Of a DNA stretch of 64,000 nt, positions 1 through 12,206 are shown piece after piece (positions within the stretch are counted from its first letter, which is position 1; every line of letters starts with the position of its first letter). Position numbers and translations under genes: made by a program. The stretch covers positions 1,612,001 through 1,676,000 of the forward strand of contig CM048850.1 of NCBI GenBank assembly GCA_026545225.1, read 5' to 3'. The DNA comes from Cornus controversa (taxonomy: Eukaryota > Streptophyta > Magnoliopsida > Cornales > Cornaceae). The notes under the pieces are model-generated. The model searched no databases. It saw only the letters and a program-made list of their open reading frames with translations, and was not told the DNA's origin.

Positions 1-375
1 AAGAAGCAACCTATAGTAGCACTTTCAACTACAGAAGCTCAATATATTTCACTGTCCTCAGCTAGTTGCCAAGCACTATGGTTGAGATGGGTATTAGAAA
101 ATTTGAAGTATTTTCACGTGAAAGATACTGTTTTATTTTGTGATAATAATTCAACAATTGCACTTAGCAGGAATCCAACTTTTCATGGCAGAAGCAAGCA
201 TATTAGAATCAAGTATCATTTCGTTAGAGACTTGGTTAAAGATGGAGAAATTGTCATCAAACATTGTAAAACCCAATATTAGATTGTAAACATTTTTACA
301 AAAGTATTGAACTTAGAAAGTTTTGTCAAATTAAAGGAGAAACTTGGAGTTGCAAGGGGGATGTTGGAGGAATAA
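1..375 (+). pseudogene. Ty1/copia RNase H C-terminus, 3' end of a truncated element (Copia-0)
   Basis: Frame 1 from the first base reads as the end of a copia polyprotein RNase H domain. It has the ALSTTEAQYISLS motif, then CDNNSTIALSRNP, then the SKHIRIKYHFVRD helix, and near the end the I-x-x-IFTK motif that closes copia RNase H. A TAG at 280-282 interrupts it where copia proteins normally carry Gln or Glu before the IFTK segment. The frame then continues to a TAA at 373-375, overlapping the first bases of the 3' LTR. The protein would process the RNA:DNA hybrid during reverse transcription. The rest of the element lies left of the window. The single stop and lack of frameshift suggest modest age. 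Confidence 0.85.
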
Positions 376-631
376 TCTAGACTTGTCTAGATTCATCTAA
401 GAAGACCAAGTGATTCTTGTTAAGTCAGAGAGTCATCTTGAAAATAATGAGTCCCATAGTATTTGCTAGTACATTAAATATTTAGGTTCATTATAAAGGT
501 AATCCTGAAGTAGTATAAATAGGTGAGTCATGTAAGTGAATTGTGTGGCAGACAAGTGAGTAATACTAGATATAAAGTTCTAAAGAAGTAAGTGTTTCTA
601 AATTGTGTTCACTTGCCCACAAACTCCAACA
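362..631 (+). repeat. 3' LTR of Copia-0, 270 bp
   Basis: The repeat begins TGTTGGAG directly after a purine run (GCAAGGGGGA) and ends CTCCAACA, giving perfect 8-bp inverted ends. A TATA-like TATAAATA lies at about 513-520. The matching 5' LTR is outside the window, so the target duplication cannot be tested; the base run after the LTR is ATGGG. Confidence 0.8.
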
Positions 632-819
632 ATGGGGCATTATTCGATTGGATTCTTGGTAAATCCAAACATGCCTGCACCTCTCCTTCATTGAAACCAA
701 AAGTTCACTTGCATTTATTTACTAGAGGTATTGATCGAAATCTGTGACTCCCTTTATTCATTCTATTAATCATTTGCAAACAACGTGATATAGTTATCAA
801 AGTACATTATTTATAATAT

Positions 820-1703
820 TCAGTTTGTAGGCTTCTTGTAGGTCCTAATTGAATTGCTAGCATAAAGTCCAAGTACAATAACACAAAGAAGAACCAGAAC
901 CAGAACCAGAACCAAGTTCATCAACTTCTTTGGTATCTTCAGCTTCGCTAAACCACCATCAGCTTGCTTATGCTTATGAGAATTCTCCAGTCTGGTTTTC
1001 CCACCACCATCTTCATCGTGGGTAACTCCTCCATCCATCAATCTCTTAGCACTAGCGAGAGAATTACTAGGAAGTTCACGTTTTTCACATGTTTTTCTAG
1101 TAATATTTCCTTCTTTGCTTGCAATTACATCACTTTTCTTCGTCTCTTGATGAGTGATATTCTTCTCACTTTTTTTTCTAGTAATATTTCTTTCTTTGCC
1201 TTTAATTACATCACTTTTCTCCTCCTCTTGATCAGTGATCTGCGAAACATCTTTACCATCAATTTTTTCCCTTCCTGACCTCTTTCCATTGGCAATATTG
1301 TCCTTTACCTGTTCCTTCTCAGGAACAGTTTTAGCCTATGTTAACCTATTAGTCTTCTCAATTCCCCAGCTATCCAAATCGGCTATGGATGTTGGTTCTT
1401 GATTATTACTAGCTTGTTGCTGAGCATTCTTTTGAGGTTGTGTTTCGTCCTTGCGCTTTTGATGTTTTAGAGCTTCATTGATGGGTTTTTCTTGATCTTG
1501 TTTTTGTGTTGGAGTCATCAACTTTGGCTGTTTAACATAGAGTATGCCATCCTTAAACTTTCCAGTAATTTTGTTAGTGTCACAATTTTCTGGAATGGGA
1601 AACATTTTCTGAAAATGCCTCCATTTGTTTTCCCCGAGTGGTCATTCACCCCTGATATTCAGGTTTTTTGTTGTGGTTACCCTTAGTTGCTCCTTTTCAA
1701 AAC
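820..1703 (-). pseudogene. RTM2-like (HSP20-domain) pseudogene, exon 2
   Basis: The minus strand reads as a close paralogue of the intact gene at 54447-55598. An acceptor AG precedes position 1703, then come the second half of an alpha-crystallin-like domain (FPIPENCDTNKITGKF, DGILYVKQPKL), a long charged Lys/Glu/Gln region, and a C-terminal hydrophobic helix (LVLVLVLVLLCVIVLGLY) followed by a short tail. Two in-frame stops break it: TGA at 1642-1644, where the paralogue has Arg, and TAG at 1336-1338. No frameshift is seen, so the frame resumes to the terminal stop at 820-822. Its exon 1 is at 51068-51176, separated by the Copia-1 insertion. In the family this domain arrangement is that of Arabidopsis RTM2, a phloem protein that restricts long-distance potyvirus movement. 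Function of this copy is presumably lost. Confidence 0.85.
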
Positions 1704-1812
1704 CTGTAGGATTGATTCATCACCTTTCACACATACACAATACATTCACTAGAAGAATATATAATGGACAGCAAGAAGCAGTACCTTTCTGATTGATCAT
1801 TAATAATGATGA

Positions 1813-1934
1813 CACTTTATATTGGTGAAACATTTAAGCACATTTAATTCATATACAAAATGATTTATGGTACCACTTTATATTGGTGAAGCATTTAAAC
1901 ACATTTAATTCATATACAAAATGATTTATGGTAC
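1813..1934. repeat. 61-bp tandem duplication in the pseudogene intron
   Basis: Two adjacent 61-bp units (1813-1873 and 1874-1934) differ at only a few positions and both end in GATTTATGGTAC. They lie in the remaining left part of the RTM2-like intron. Confidence 0.75.
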
Positions 1935-1972
1935 GAAAGTCAGACAACTCTGATTGGGTGATATGAATTGAC

Positions 1973-2144
1973 TGTAAGAATTTTGGGCTTCCATTGATTA
2001 TTATTTCATAAAATTAAAATTCGGATTGATGATTGAGACCAAATAGAGAATTACCGGATACCTTATACAGATGTGATTATAAATACTTATTGGGTTACGG
2101 TGTACCTTAGTCACATGTTATCATGTGTTTAGAGATATGGATAA

Positions 2145-2189
<45 letters not shown>

Positions 2190-2526
2190 CCTATAAAGGA
2201 GAAAATAATGGTAACGTTGGTTACCATGATATTGTAAAGGTAACGTAAAGTAATTATAATCTGATCGTTCCCTTGATGGGAGGGATTTGATCAAATATCT
2301 TCATATATATAGCTTGGTCCCCACTCTCACCACTCTCACATATACGCTCCATACGGTTAGTCTTGCCCCATTTAGAAACGTGAGCATAAGTGGAGAGAGT
2401 GGAAGACCAGAGTAATAAAAGGTTGGATTTCTTCAAGGCGCTTCTGAGTTTATTAATGGCTTCCGCAGGTATGTTTAATCTATCGTGTGTTATAAGCATG
2501 TGTATGAATTCCGATTTAATATTACA
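1973..2526 (+). repeat. 5' LTR of Copia-1, 554 bp
   Basis: This LTR matches 49849-50371, with TGTAA...TTACA ends. It is longer than its partner mainly because of a longer TA run near 2150-2185 and a short CT-rich duplication near 2325. Confidence 0.92.
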
Positions 2527-2528
2527 TG

Positions 2529-2540
2529 TGGTATCAGAGC
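2529..2540 (+). other. Primer binding site of Copia-1 (initiator Met tRNA)
   Basis: TGGTATCAGAGC lies two bases after the end of the 5' LTR. This is the usual complement of the plant initiator Met tRNA 3' end used by copia elements. Confidence 0.92.
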
Positions 2541-3526
2541 TTGGTCATACACATCTTATGACCCATATATGTTATATATACTGATTGCTTATATATGAAA
2601 ATAGTAGTTCAATTTTTCCATTCTATTGCTTGCTATTTCTCAATTGTTGTAATATGAAATGGGTACAATATGCGTATATAAAGATTATTTTTCTTTATGG
2701 TTTCTTTTCTGTTATCATTTTATTTTTGAGTTATACTACTGTGTTATGAATAGATCTAACTCTAAAAAGTTTTGATTCATACCTTAAAATTTGATATCAT
2801 TTTTATTGAAATAGCAATTTACGATTGTTGGGTAAATGACCCAAAACCATGTCGAACTTTTTACAATTGTTTTGGTAAATGACACAAAACTAATGTCTCC
2901 TTTGATTGTTAAGACACCGTGATTCATTGTTTTAATATTAGCAACACCTCTGATTGTCGAGAGAATTCATTGTTTTAATATTGGGATGTTGTAATCGAGT
3001 TAGTTTCAATGAAGGGATCTCTAGTCCACAATCAAATAAATAGTTATAAGCAATGGAGGCAGGATTAGTTATTCCAGTTGGGTTTTACCAGAAGGAATGG
3101 ATCGATTATAATGAGGTTTTTTCTCTATATCTTCAAAATTATTTAAAGACATTACGTTACACCAAATGATTATTTTTTTTTACATATATTATGCGTAGGT
3201 ATGTTTGTATTTAAGCAGACTAGTGCTCACATTACCTATAACTTAGTTCCTAGCCTTAATATAGGCTACATCCTCTCTCTCTAATATTCTCTAGAACACC
3301 CTTCTACAAATATCTTAGATTTTTACAACCCAATTTACATATTACTACAAATCCTTAGAACCCTCCAAGTAGGTTAGTAGGGTGTGACATCAAGATTATG
3401 ACATTAAGCAGGACACAACTGCATTGTTTTTAATATTGATCAGTTGTTTAATATAATTTGTCAAGATATATATTTTCTATTAAATATTTTGACACTACAA
3501 CATCGATGTATAATTAACTAAGTTAT
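2541..3526 (+). other. Copia-1 untranslated leader, left part
   Basis: AT-rich DNA without a convincing ORF. It lies between the primer site and the Athila insertion and continues at 44265-44730. A direct partial repeat around TTGTTGGGTAAATGACCCAAAACC and TTGTTTTGGTAAATGACACAAAAC is visible at 2826-2890. Confidence 0.6.
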
Positions 3527-3531
3527 GGAAG

Positions 3532-4954
3532 TGATGTGGTTGAAACTAAATTATATTGTAAGCTTAATTTTTCCCTTTTTATCAAAATATAATTTAACCA
3601 CTCACAAGAGCACGAATCTTTGTAGATAAGGTTCTATATAGAGGGTATCAATCCCACGAGGACTAGTCGCAATTGTCTTAAAGGAAGATTAATTCTACTT
3701 TAATTCGAAAAAATAGATTTTTGAATTTGTGTTTAAAAACTATTGCATGAATGAAATGACAAGAAAAGTAAAGAGTTTAAAGTTGGGAGAGAGAACTAGG
3801 GTTGGTTTCCACCACTAGCCATTCACATGTTCATAAGTGTAGCAAGCATGGGATTTATTAATTAAATGCCTAACAATGCCATTAGGCTTGTGACCTCAAT
3901 GGCATATCAAAAGATCAATGTGTGTGCTAACCTATCATAATCCATCTTCAACAAGCATAGCTCTTCAACCTAACTAACTACCTAATTACTCTACTCTCTA
4001 AGTGAACACTACATGCATCCAAACTACCTTGTCTTGGCATGGTCTATACAAATTAACATCACACATTCATTTAAACACCATTATCTAACCATCATTTGCA
4101 CTTCTTGTGGAATATGCAAATGTTGTGCATTCAAGTGACAAAATCTATTCTAAGACAAGAATAAATTCCATATCAAATGAATATATATAAGAGATGTATT
4201 TGTGTACATAATCACTAGGCTAAATAATCAACATTTAATTACAAATCCCAAGAGCTACAAAGATGAACAAGTTTACATGGCTAGGGGTTGAAACCAACAC
4301 CCTAGTAGAAGAGTTAGTTGCTCATGGTTGCCTTGCACCCTTCCATTGATGAAGAGAATGAAGCTTCTTGGTCTGGTTCAGTTCTTTCTCTTCCTCTCCC
4401 GAAAGTCTCTCTTCTCTCTCTAATGTGTGTTGAGAGATATATGAGATATGTGTGGCTTTTGGTGCTTTTTAGCCTTCTTTTCTCCTTTGGGGCCCACCAT
4501 ATATATATATATATATCAATATATATATCTCTTGTATCAAGAAGACCCCCAAAAGTCTTGTTCAAGTCAGACAATCCCCCTAAGTCGTGCAAAAAGGGGG
4601 ATTTTGTTGCAAGTGGGAGAGTAGGTGAGCAAGTGGCCAAGTGGGCTCTGCAGCATTTCGATTGATCGAGATTGAATTTCGATTGATCGAGATTTCGATC
4701 AATCGAAATGAGATCTCGATCAATCGAGATTTCGATTAATCGAGATCAACATCTCGATTGATCGAGATGCCTTGGCTGCATTTTCTGATTTCTTCTCTTG
4801 ACTGCAGAAAGCTTCCAACTTTGCTCCATTTACTCCAATACCTGCAAGACATCAAAAACACAAAAAATACCGTAAACATATCTCGATAAACGCAAAAATG
4901 GAACTAACATATGCAATAAAAAGGGTTCAAATGCATAGAATTGAACACTTATCA
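3532..4954 (-). repeat. 3' LTR of the Athila element, 1423 bp
   Basis: It nearly equals 42841-44259. It contains an array of TCGAT-type palindromes at about 4667-4771 and a TA-rich stretch near 4500-4530 that could serve as TATA on the minus strand. The two ORFs of about 110 codons visible here are repeated in every LTR copy and resemble no known protein. Confidence 0.92.
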
Positions 4955-4967
4955 CACCCCCAAACTT
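4955..4967 (-). other. Polypurine tract of the Athila element
   Basis: On the minus strand AAGTTTGGGGGTG abuts the 3' LTR. The same tract follows the LTR of the second copy at 10388-10400. Confidence 0.75.
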
Positions 4968-6768
4968 ACATATTGCTAGTCCCTTAGCAATACAATATTA
5001 CAAAAATGAAATCAACTATCTTATACAAAAGTTTAACCATGCTCAGTCATCAACTAGATAAAGGGTGATCATCCGCTCATTTCACATTTGGCAAATGCAA
5101 CAAGTATTACAGACCTATGTGGTCATTAGCAAAAATGGACTTTCACAAGCTATAAATGATCGACAGTCCCCACATAAAGGCCAGCCCGAACAAAAATAAC
5201 AATTCCAACCCCAAAATCCTCTTTGAAAAGTGAACATGCATTCCAACGTGTGGCTGTTGTCATATTTGGAGAAGAAAACGAACAAATATGTTTTTAAGAG
5301 AAAAACTCATTGAAAATGCTCGACACGGCTGCTCATTATCACAAAACATTCATGATTACTCATGTGCGGATGACCGTGCAATGCTTAGCTCTTTTTGCTT
5401 TCTTGCAAGCCCATGTAGTGGCGTTGGGCCAATGACTCCCAAACCAATTGATTTTAGGGCATTAGGTGAAGAAGCACCCCTCGGACTTAATGACCGAGCT
5501 TACAAGGCGATGAGCGTAAGCAAGCCACCTGCTTATTATTGCTCAACCTTACACACTTATACGCGAATATTCCCTGCTTTGAGGCATAGAAATCCGGTTT
5601 ATTGAGTGAGAAGGCTTATTGCATATTTTTCTCTTTTTCTTTCTTTTTTTTTTTTTTTTTTTTTTTACAACAACCAGAAGAACTTATTCTTTACGTTGTT
5701 CAGATAAAAACAGAAATTTTCAAAAATTCTCCCTCAGACTTATGCCCCACAATTTAAAATGCATGTGTGCGAATTTGTGCGGTTAAGGACAAATTTAGGG
5801 CAAGAATTGTATGTGCTCAAATTTAGACAAAAATGTAGACCGTTCTAGCCTACTATAAAGCTTGCAAAAGTGCGGGTATTTACAATGTTAAAGTTCTTAA
5901 CTACCTGCTGCATTTACCTCGGACATTTATTCGAATGACTTCCTTTAAAAAGCAAGACATCATGGCAAGCATCCAAAAATATCAAGAAGAAAAAAAACTA
6001 CTCTACAATGACACTCAAAATAATGACTGAACATTGCATGCGTATGCAAGTGGTATAGCATACCGCACCCCCAAACTTATAGGCAATATTGTCCTCAATG
6101 TTTGGACAAGAAGAACAAGGAAAGAAGTTACCGGGATGGCAGAATGCGAGAAAAATGGTATTCCACAGCAGCGGTCATCTTGGAAATAAGGAAAACCTAC
6201 ACAGAACACCCACTGGATACCACGAGCATTAAAAGGAACAAAAAGTAGATAAATAGAACATAATGAAATAATTATGCACAAACTGACAATGCCAATATCA
6301 CTGTATATCTAAGGGTCTGAACTGGTGTTTCCCAATTGTCTAAGAGGTCTATGCGATAAGATATTGACTATCTAGGCACGCTACGTATAGCATGCAAAGG
6401 GGCTGCCTTTCTTTATTAACGCCATACTATGTTGAAGCAATCTCAACAGTATTGGGAATTGAAACCAGGCGGTAATAAACGGAAATTATCAACTGAATCG
6501 CATATAACAATTAGACAAGTGGTACTACATACATAGTCAAAGTATAGAGAACAGATATATTGACCGAAAGCATAAATAAAGACAGTAAAGATAACACCTG
6601 TTATAAAAGAAAATATAATGTATTCCATATAGATGAGAATGATTTTGAGTACAAAGTGTACATGTAGGTGGAATACTCAAAAAGAAACTAAACATGGCCA
6701 ACATGGCCTATGAAAAATAAAGAAAGAAAAATACAGAAAATAAAGCAGAAAAGAGGAATAAAATGCAG
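4968..6768 (-). other. Athila 3' noncoding region between ORF3 and the 3' LTR
   Basis: About 1.8 kb matched over its whole length by 10401-12206 in the second Athila copy. No convincing sense ORF is present. A T run lies at 5640-5666. A 105-codon antisense ORF (5288-5605) has a counterpart in the other copy, but with an indel, so I do not call it a gene. Confidence 0.6.
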
Positions 6769-7851
6769 CTACTCGAGGGCGGGTGGTGGTGGTGGAGGCT
6801 CGGTGGGAGTAGAAGTGGAGGTGGAGGCTCGACCAGCGAACAGGAACTGCAGGTCCTGTCGGAAGGCTCGGAACTCGTCTAAGATCGCTCTCTGACCCTG
6901 TGCCAGAGAAGAAATGTCTGTCCGAATGCCTGCCAGCTGACTCTGCGTCACCTGGACGTGCTCGTCAAAACCCTGTTGGAGCCGCTCTACGTCAGCCGCC
7001 AGGCAGGAATAGCCCGTCGCTAAGATATCATGCCGCTCTGCAGCGACATCCATCTCCTCCTCCTCCATCTCCTCGTCCTAGAACTCAGCCCCTGTAGGCT
7101 CTCCCTCATCTGTCTCCACCGGGGCATCCATGTCTACATCGTCTGGTGGATCACCCTGGTGGTCCTGTCGCTCTAAGTGTCGCCTCACCCGCTCCCACTG
7201 AGTAGATGTGAAGCGGGTGGGCGGTGCCAACTGGATGTCAGTCCGACTGACCGGTATACTGGCACTGCTGAGAAAAGCAGCGATCAGGAAAGGGAAGGGA
7301 AGCCGCCAACTAGCTGCTCTCTGCATCCTCTTGTTCACGAGGCCGTCCCAGACCTTGAACATCTGCCCCCAGATCAGCGACGGAATGGAAACCCACGTGC
7401 CCGTGTGGAAAGCATAGAGGCAACGGAGGAGGTCGCCCCTGCGCTCTACCACGTGCTGCAGCGGACACGCGTTCTTGAGGAGAACGGTGTCCAGGAACCA
7501 ATATCTGCTTGGGCACATCGATTTGGACGTGCAGTTGTGGTTGGGCGTGGTAAACGCCCCGCCACACATGCCATCACTATCGAGAAGAGCGTAGTGTCTG
7601 CTGGGAGTGCGGCACTGTAAAGTGGCTGACCGTCCGGGCCAACCATGTCCGGCGGCTGCTGGTGAGGGATGCCGAGCATATGAGCAATCCGGCTCGGCGT
7701 AATCATGATTGTGACAGTGGCCACGACAGTCTCGAGTGTATCTGGCGCGGTGCAGGAATAGGTCATATGATCGTAAAAGACCTGCACTAGGCGCTCGTGT
7801 GCCACGTCGGTGGGAGGCACACATAGCCGGTCGAGGCGACGCCTCCTGAGC
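6769..7851 (-). pseudogene. Athila ORF3 (env-position protein), main body
   Basis: This is the third sense ORF, placed after integrase where envelope-like genes sit in Athila elements. The reading frame comes from 35569-35708, crosses the TCGGC duplication and resumes at 7851. The middle part (R-Y-W-F-L near an L-x-x-x-C-P-L-x-H pattern, then R-G-D-L-L-R-C-L-Y, then G-x-W-x-S-I-P-S-L-I-W) resembles the plant 'putative plant transposon protein' domain (PF20167 type). The C-terminal part is acidic, then helical, and ends in a proline run. A one-base loss near 7570 shifts the frame relative to the copy at 12207-13071, and a TAG lies at 7078-7080. No transmembrane segment is evident. Function is unknown. 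Confidence 0.75.
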
Positions 7852-8288
7852 TCGGCTGTAGAGATCGTGACCAATTTTGGCGGGTTTTGCATTTTTCGCA
7901 TTATAATTGCCATAAATGCATTTTGAGTGGTGTTTAACTTGTTTTGAGTGTAGGAAACATGTTTGGGAAGTGTTTTTAAGGTTTTGGAAAGTTTTCGGGA
8001 GAATTGGAGAAGTTTGACTTTTTGGTCAAACCGGGGCCCGGGATGTGACTTAAGTGGGCCCGGGAATCCAGAAAATTCTCAAAAATATTTATTTTTGGGA
8101 ATGGATTAGATGAAATATTTAGAGAGTAGAGGAAGTAATTTCGAGACCGTAGGAGTTTTCAGAATCGAAAAAGGAGTCCGGGAAGGTGCGTTAAGTGGCC
8201 CGGGGGCCTTTTAGTCTTTTTGCAAGCCCTAGATATTTTAAATATCAGTGGCAAGGACATTTCAGCAGATCTCACGCCTCTTTCTCTC

Positions 8289-8294
8289 TATAAA
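8289..8294 (+). promoter_or_regulatory. TATA box of the L3 LTR
   Basis: TATAAA lies in a CT-rich context (CTCTCTATAAAGC). It is followed by a leader with CT runs, and related LTRs at 58040-58140 and 59200-59270 have the same layout. Confidence 0.55.
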
Positions 8295-8539
8295 GCACTC
8301 CATCTTCATAGCTCTCCCTTCTCTCTACATTTCGGACCCGTTCTGCTTGGATTCAAGACTCGCCGAATGAGGGAGATACGTAGGGGACGGCTAGGGCTTC
8401 CCTTTGAACCGAACAAAGTGGTGATTCGGCAAGGTAGACTCCGCTGGAAAATTGGTGAAGTGCTTGGAAGGCCTTTATTTTCGAGGTAGGGGTTCTTCTT
8501 CTCTTCTAATTGTCGATTCTAGGGTTTCGGGTGAAGAAG

Positions 8540-8800
8540 CACTACAAGAAAATTAGTTTTTTATTGCAGACTTTTTAGGGCGGGCCCGCATAGCCCGTCT
8601 TAAAAGTTACTTTTTATAACGGGCCTGCATGGCCTGTTATAAAAAAATACATTATTAAGGCGGGCTTAATGGCCCGCAATGAAAAATAGTTTCCAGGACG
8701 GACTAAAAGCGCCTTAGATAATTATATTATTCAAGGCGGTTTTGAACTGCTATAACTAAAGAAATATTTGAAGACACTGCCCCACCGCCTTTAATTATCT
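8540..8800 (+). repeat. Left CACTA terminus and subterminal repeats
   Basis: An 18-bp terminal inverted repeat is followed by short inverted units such as AGGGCGGGCCCGCATAGCCC, AACGGGCCTGCATGGCC and AAGGCGGGCTTAATGGCCCG, the kind of sites bound by TNPA-type proteins. Confidence 0.85.
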
Positions 8801-8967
8801 AAATTTTGTGAGCCAAATGTTTCGCGCCACATACCCACAGTAAAGTAGATTATATTAAACACAAATAAAAAAAAAATTTCTATCACCTGTACCTATTCTC
8901 GATCAGTCCATTTCCCCTCTCGATAGAACCCTAATTTTCTCTCTGGTTCAAGTCCACCAGCACTAAC

Positions 8968-10387
8968 TGATGTGGTCGGAACTAAATTATATTGTAAGCT
9001 TAATTTTGCCCTTTTTATCAAAATATAATTTAACCACTCGCAAGAGCACGAATCTTTGTAGATAAGGTTCTATATAGAGGGTATCGATCCCACGAGGACT
9101 AGTCGTTAATTGTCATAAAGAAAGATTAATTCTACTTTAATTCTAAAGAAACAGGTTTTTGGTTTTGTGTTTAAAACTATTGCGTAAATGAAATGACGAT
9201 AAACTTAAAGAGTAAAGTCGGGAGAGAGAACTAGGGTTGGTTTCCACCACTAGCCATTCACATGTTCATAAGTGTAGCAAGCATGGGGTTCATTAATTAA
9301 ATGCCTAACAATGTCATTAGGCTTGTGACCTCAATGACATATCAAAAGATCAATGTGTGTGCTAACCTATCATAATCCATCTTCAACAAGCATAGCTCTT
9401 CAACCTAACTAACTACCTAATTACCCTACTCTCTACGTAAACACTACATGCATCCAAACTACCTTGTCTTGGCATGGTCTATACAAACTAGCATCACACA
9501 TTCATTTAAACACCATTATCTAGCCATCATTTGCACTTCTTGTGGAATATGCAAATGTTGTGCATTCAACTGACAAAACCTACTCTAAGACAAGAATAAA
9601 TTCCATATCAAATGAATATATATAAGAAATGTATTTGTGTACATAATCACTAGGCTAAATAATCAACATTTAATTACAAATCCCCAAGAGCTACAAAGAT
9701 GAACAAGTTTACATGGCTAGGGGTTGAAACCAACACCCTAGTAGAAGAGTTAGTTGCTCATGGTTGCCTTGCACCCTTCCATTGATGAAGAGAATGAAGC
9801 TTCTTGGTCTGGTTCAGCTTTTCTCTTCCTCTCCCGAAGGTCTCTCTCTTCTTCTTCTGATGTGTATGTTGAGAGATATGAGATATGTGGCTTTTGGTGC
9901 TTTTTGTATGCTTTTTGGCTCCTTTGGGCCCACCATATATATATATATATCATTATATATATCTCTTGTATCAAGAAGGCCCCCAAAAGTCTTGTTCAAG
10001 TCAGACAATCCCCTTAAGTCGTGCAAAAAGGGGGATTTTGTTGCAAGTGGGAGAGCAGGTGAGCAAGTGGCCAAGTGGGCTCTGCAGCATTTCGATTGAT
10101 CGAAATTGCATTTCGATTGATCGAGATTTCGATCAATCGAAATGAGATTTCGATCAATCGAAATCTCGATTGATCGAAATCCACATCTCGATTGATCGAA
10201 ATGCCTTGGCAACATTTTCTGATTTCATCTCTTGACTGCAGAAAGCTTCCAACTTTGCTCCATTTACTCCAATACCTGCAATACATCAAAAACACAAAAA
10301 TACCGTAAACATATCTCGGTAAACGCAAAAACAGAACTAACATATGCAATAAAGAGGGTTCAAATGCATAGAATTGAACACTTATCA
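8968..10387 (-). repeat. LTR of the second Athila copy, 1420 bp
   Basis: It has the same TGATGTGG...CTTATCA ends as the pair at 3532-4954 and 42841-44259, with more differences from them than they show from each other. The TCGAT palindrome array is at about 10088-10203. Confidence 0.9.
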
Positions 10388-12206
10388 CACCCCCAAACTT
10401 ACATATTGCTAGTCCCTTAGCAATACAATATTACAAAAATGAAATCAACTATCTTATACAAAAGTTTAATCATGCTCAGTCATCAACTAGATAAAGGGCG
10501 CTCATCCATTCATTTCACAATTGGCAAATGCAACAAGTATTACAGAACTATGTGGTCATTAGCAAAAATGGACTTTCACAAGCTATAAATGAACGACAGT
10601 CCCCACATACTGGCCAGCCCGAACAACTATAACAATTCCAACCCCAAAATCCTCTTTGAAAAGTGAACATTCATTCTAACGTGTGGCTTTTGTCATATTT
10701 GGAGAAGAAAATGAACAAATCTGTTTTTAAGAGAAAAACTCATTGAAAATGCTCAACCCGGCTGTTTCATTATCACAAAACATTCATGATTGCTCATGTG
10801 CGGATGACCGTGCAATGCTTAGCTCTTTTTGCTTTCTTGTAAGCCCATGTAGCGGCATTGGGCCAATGACTCCCAAACCAATTGGTTTTAGGGCATTAGG
10901 CGAAGAAGCACCCCTCGGACTTAATAACCGAGCTTACAAGGCGATGAGCGTAAGCAAGCCATCCGCTTATTACTGCTCAACCTTACACACTTTTACACGA
11001 ATATTTCCTGCTTTGAGGCATAGAAATCCGGTTTATTTAGTGAGAAGGCTTATTGCATAATTTTCTCTTTTTATTATTATTATATATATATATTTTTTTT
11101 TCAACAACCGGAAGAACTTATTCTCTAAGCTGTTCAGATAAAAACAGAAATTTCAAAAATTCTCCCTCAGACTTATACCCCACAATTTAAACTGCATGTT
11201 TGCGAATTTGTGCGGTTAAGGACAAATTTAGGGCAAGAACTGTACGTGCTCGAGTTTGGACAATAATGTAGACCGTTCTAGCTTACTATCAAGCTTGCAA
11301 AAGCGCGGGTATTTACAATGTTAAAGTTCTTAACTACCTGCTGCATTTACCTCGGACATTTATTCGAATGATCTTCCTTTAAAAAGCAAGACATCATAGC
11401 AAGCATGCAAAAATATCACAGAAAAAAAACTGCTCTACAATGACACTCAATATAATGACTGAACATTGCATGCATATGCAAGTGGTATAGCATACCGCAC
11501 CCCCAAACTTATATGCAACATTGTCCTCAATGCTTGGACAAGAAGAGCAAGGAAAGAAGTTACCGGGATGGCAGAATGCGAGAAAAATGGAATTCCACAG
11601 CAGCGGTCATCCTGTAAATAAGAAAAATCTGCACAGAATACCAACTGGATACCACGAGCATTACAAGGAACAAAAAGTAGATAAATAGAACATAATGAAA
11701 TACTTATGCACAAACAGACAATGCCAATATCACTGTAAATCTAATGGTCTGAACTGGTGTTTCCCGATTGTCTAAGAGGTCTATGCGATAAGATATTGAC
11801 TATCCAGGCGCGCTAACGTATAGCACGCAAAGGGGATGCCTTTCTTTATTACCGCCATACTGTGTTGAAGTAATCTCAACAGTATTGGGAATTGAAACCA
11901 GGCGGTAATAAACGGAAATCATCAACTGAATCGCATATAACAATTAGACAAGTGGTACTACATATATAGTCAAAGTATAGAGAACAGATAGGTTGATGGA
12001 AAGCAAAATAAAGACAGTAAAGACAACACATGGCATAAAAGAAAATAAAAAGGTATTCCATATAACTGAAAATGAGTTTTAGTACAAAGTGTACCTGCAG
12101 GTGTAATACTCAAAAGAAACTAAACATGGCCAACATGGCCTATCAAAAAAAAAAAGAAAGAAAGAAAAATACAGAAAATAAAGCAGAAAAGATGAATAAA
12201 GTGCAG

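Noticed and set aside
4318..4665. ORFs of about 110 codons in the Athila LTRs (also near 9754 and 43627)
   Set aside because: They sit wholly in the LTRs, cover TA runs and the palindrome array, change frame between copies and match no family.
5288..5605. 105-codon plus-strand ORF with a counterpart at 10743-11060
   Set aside because: Antisense to the element, in its 3' noncoding region; the copies differ by an indel in the first third.
7177..7620. Plus-strand ORFs opposite Athila ORF3 (also 12600-13079)
   Set aside because: Shadows of the GC-rich minus-strand ORF3.
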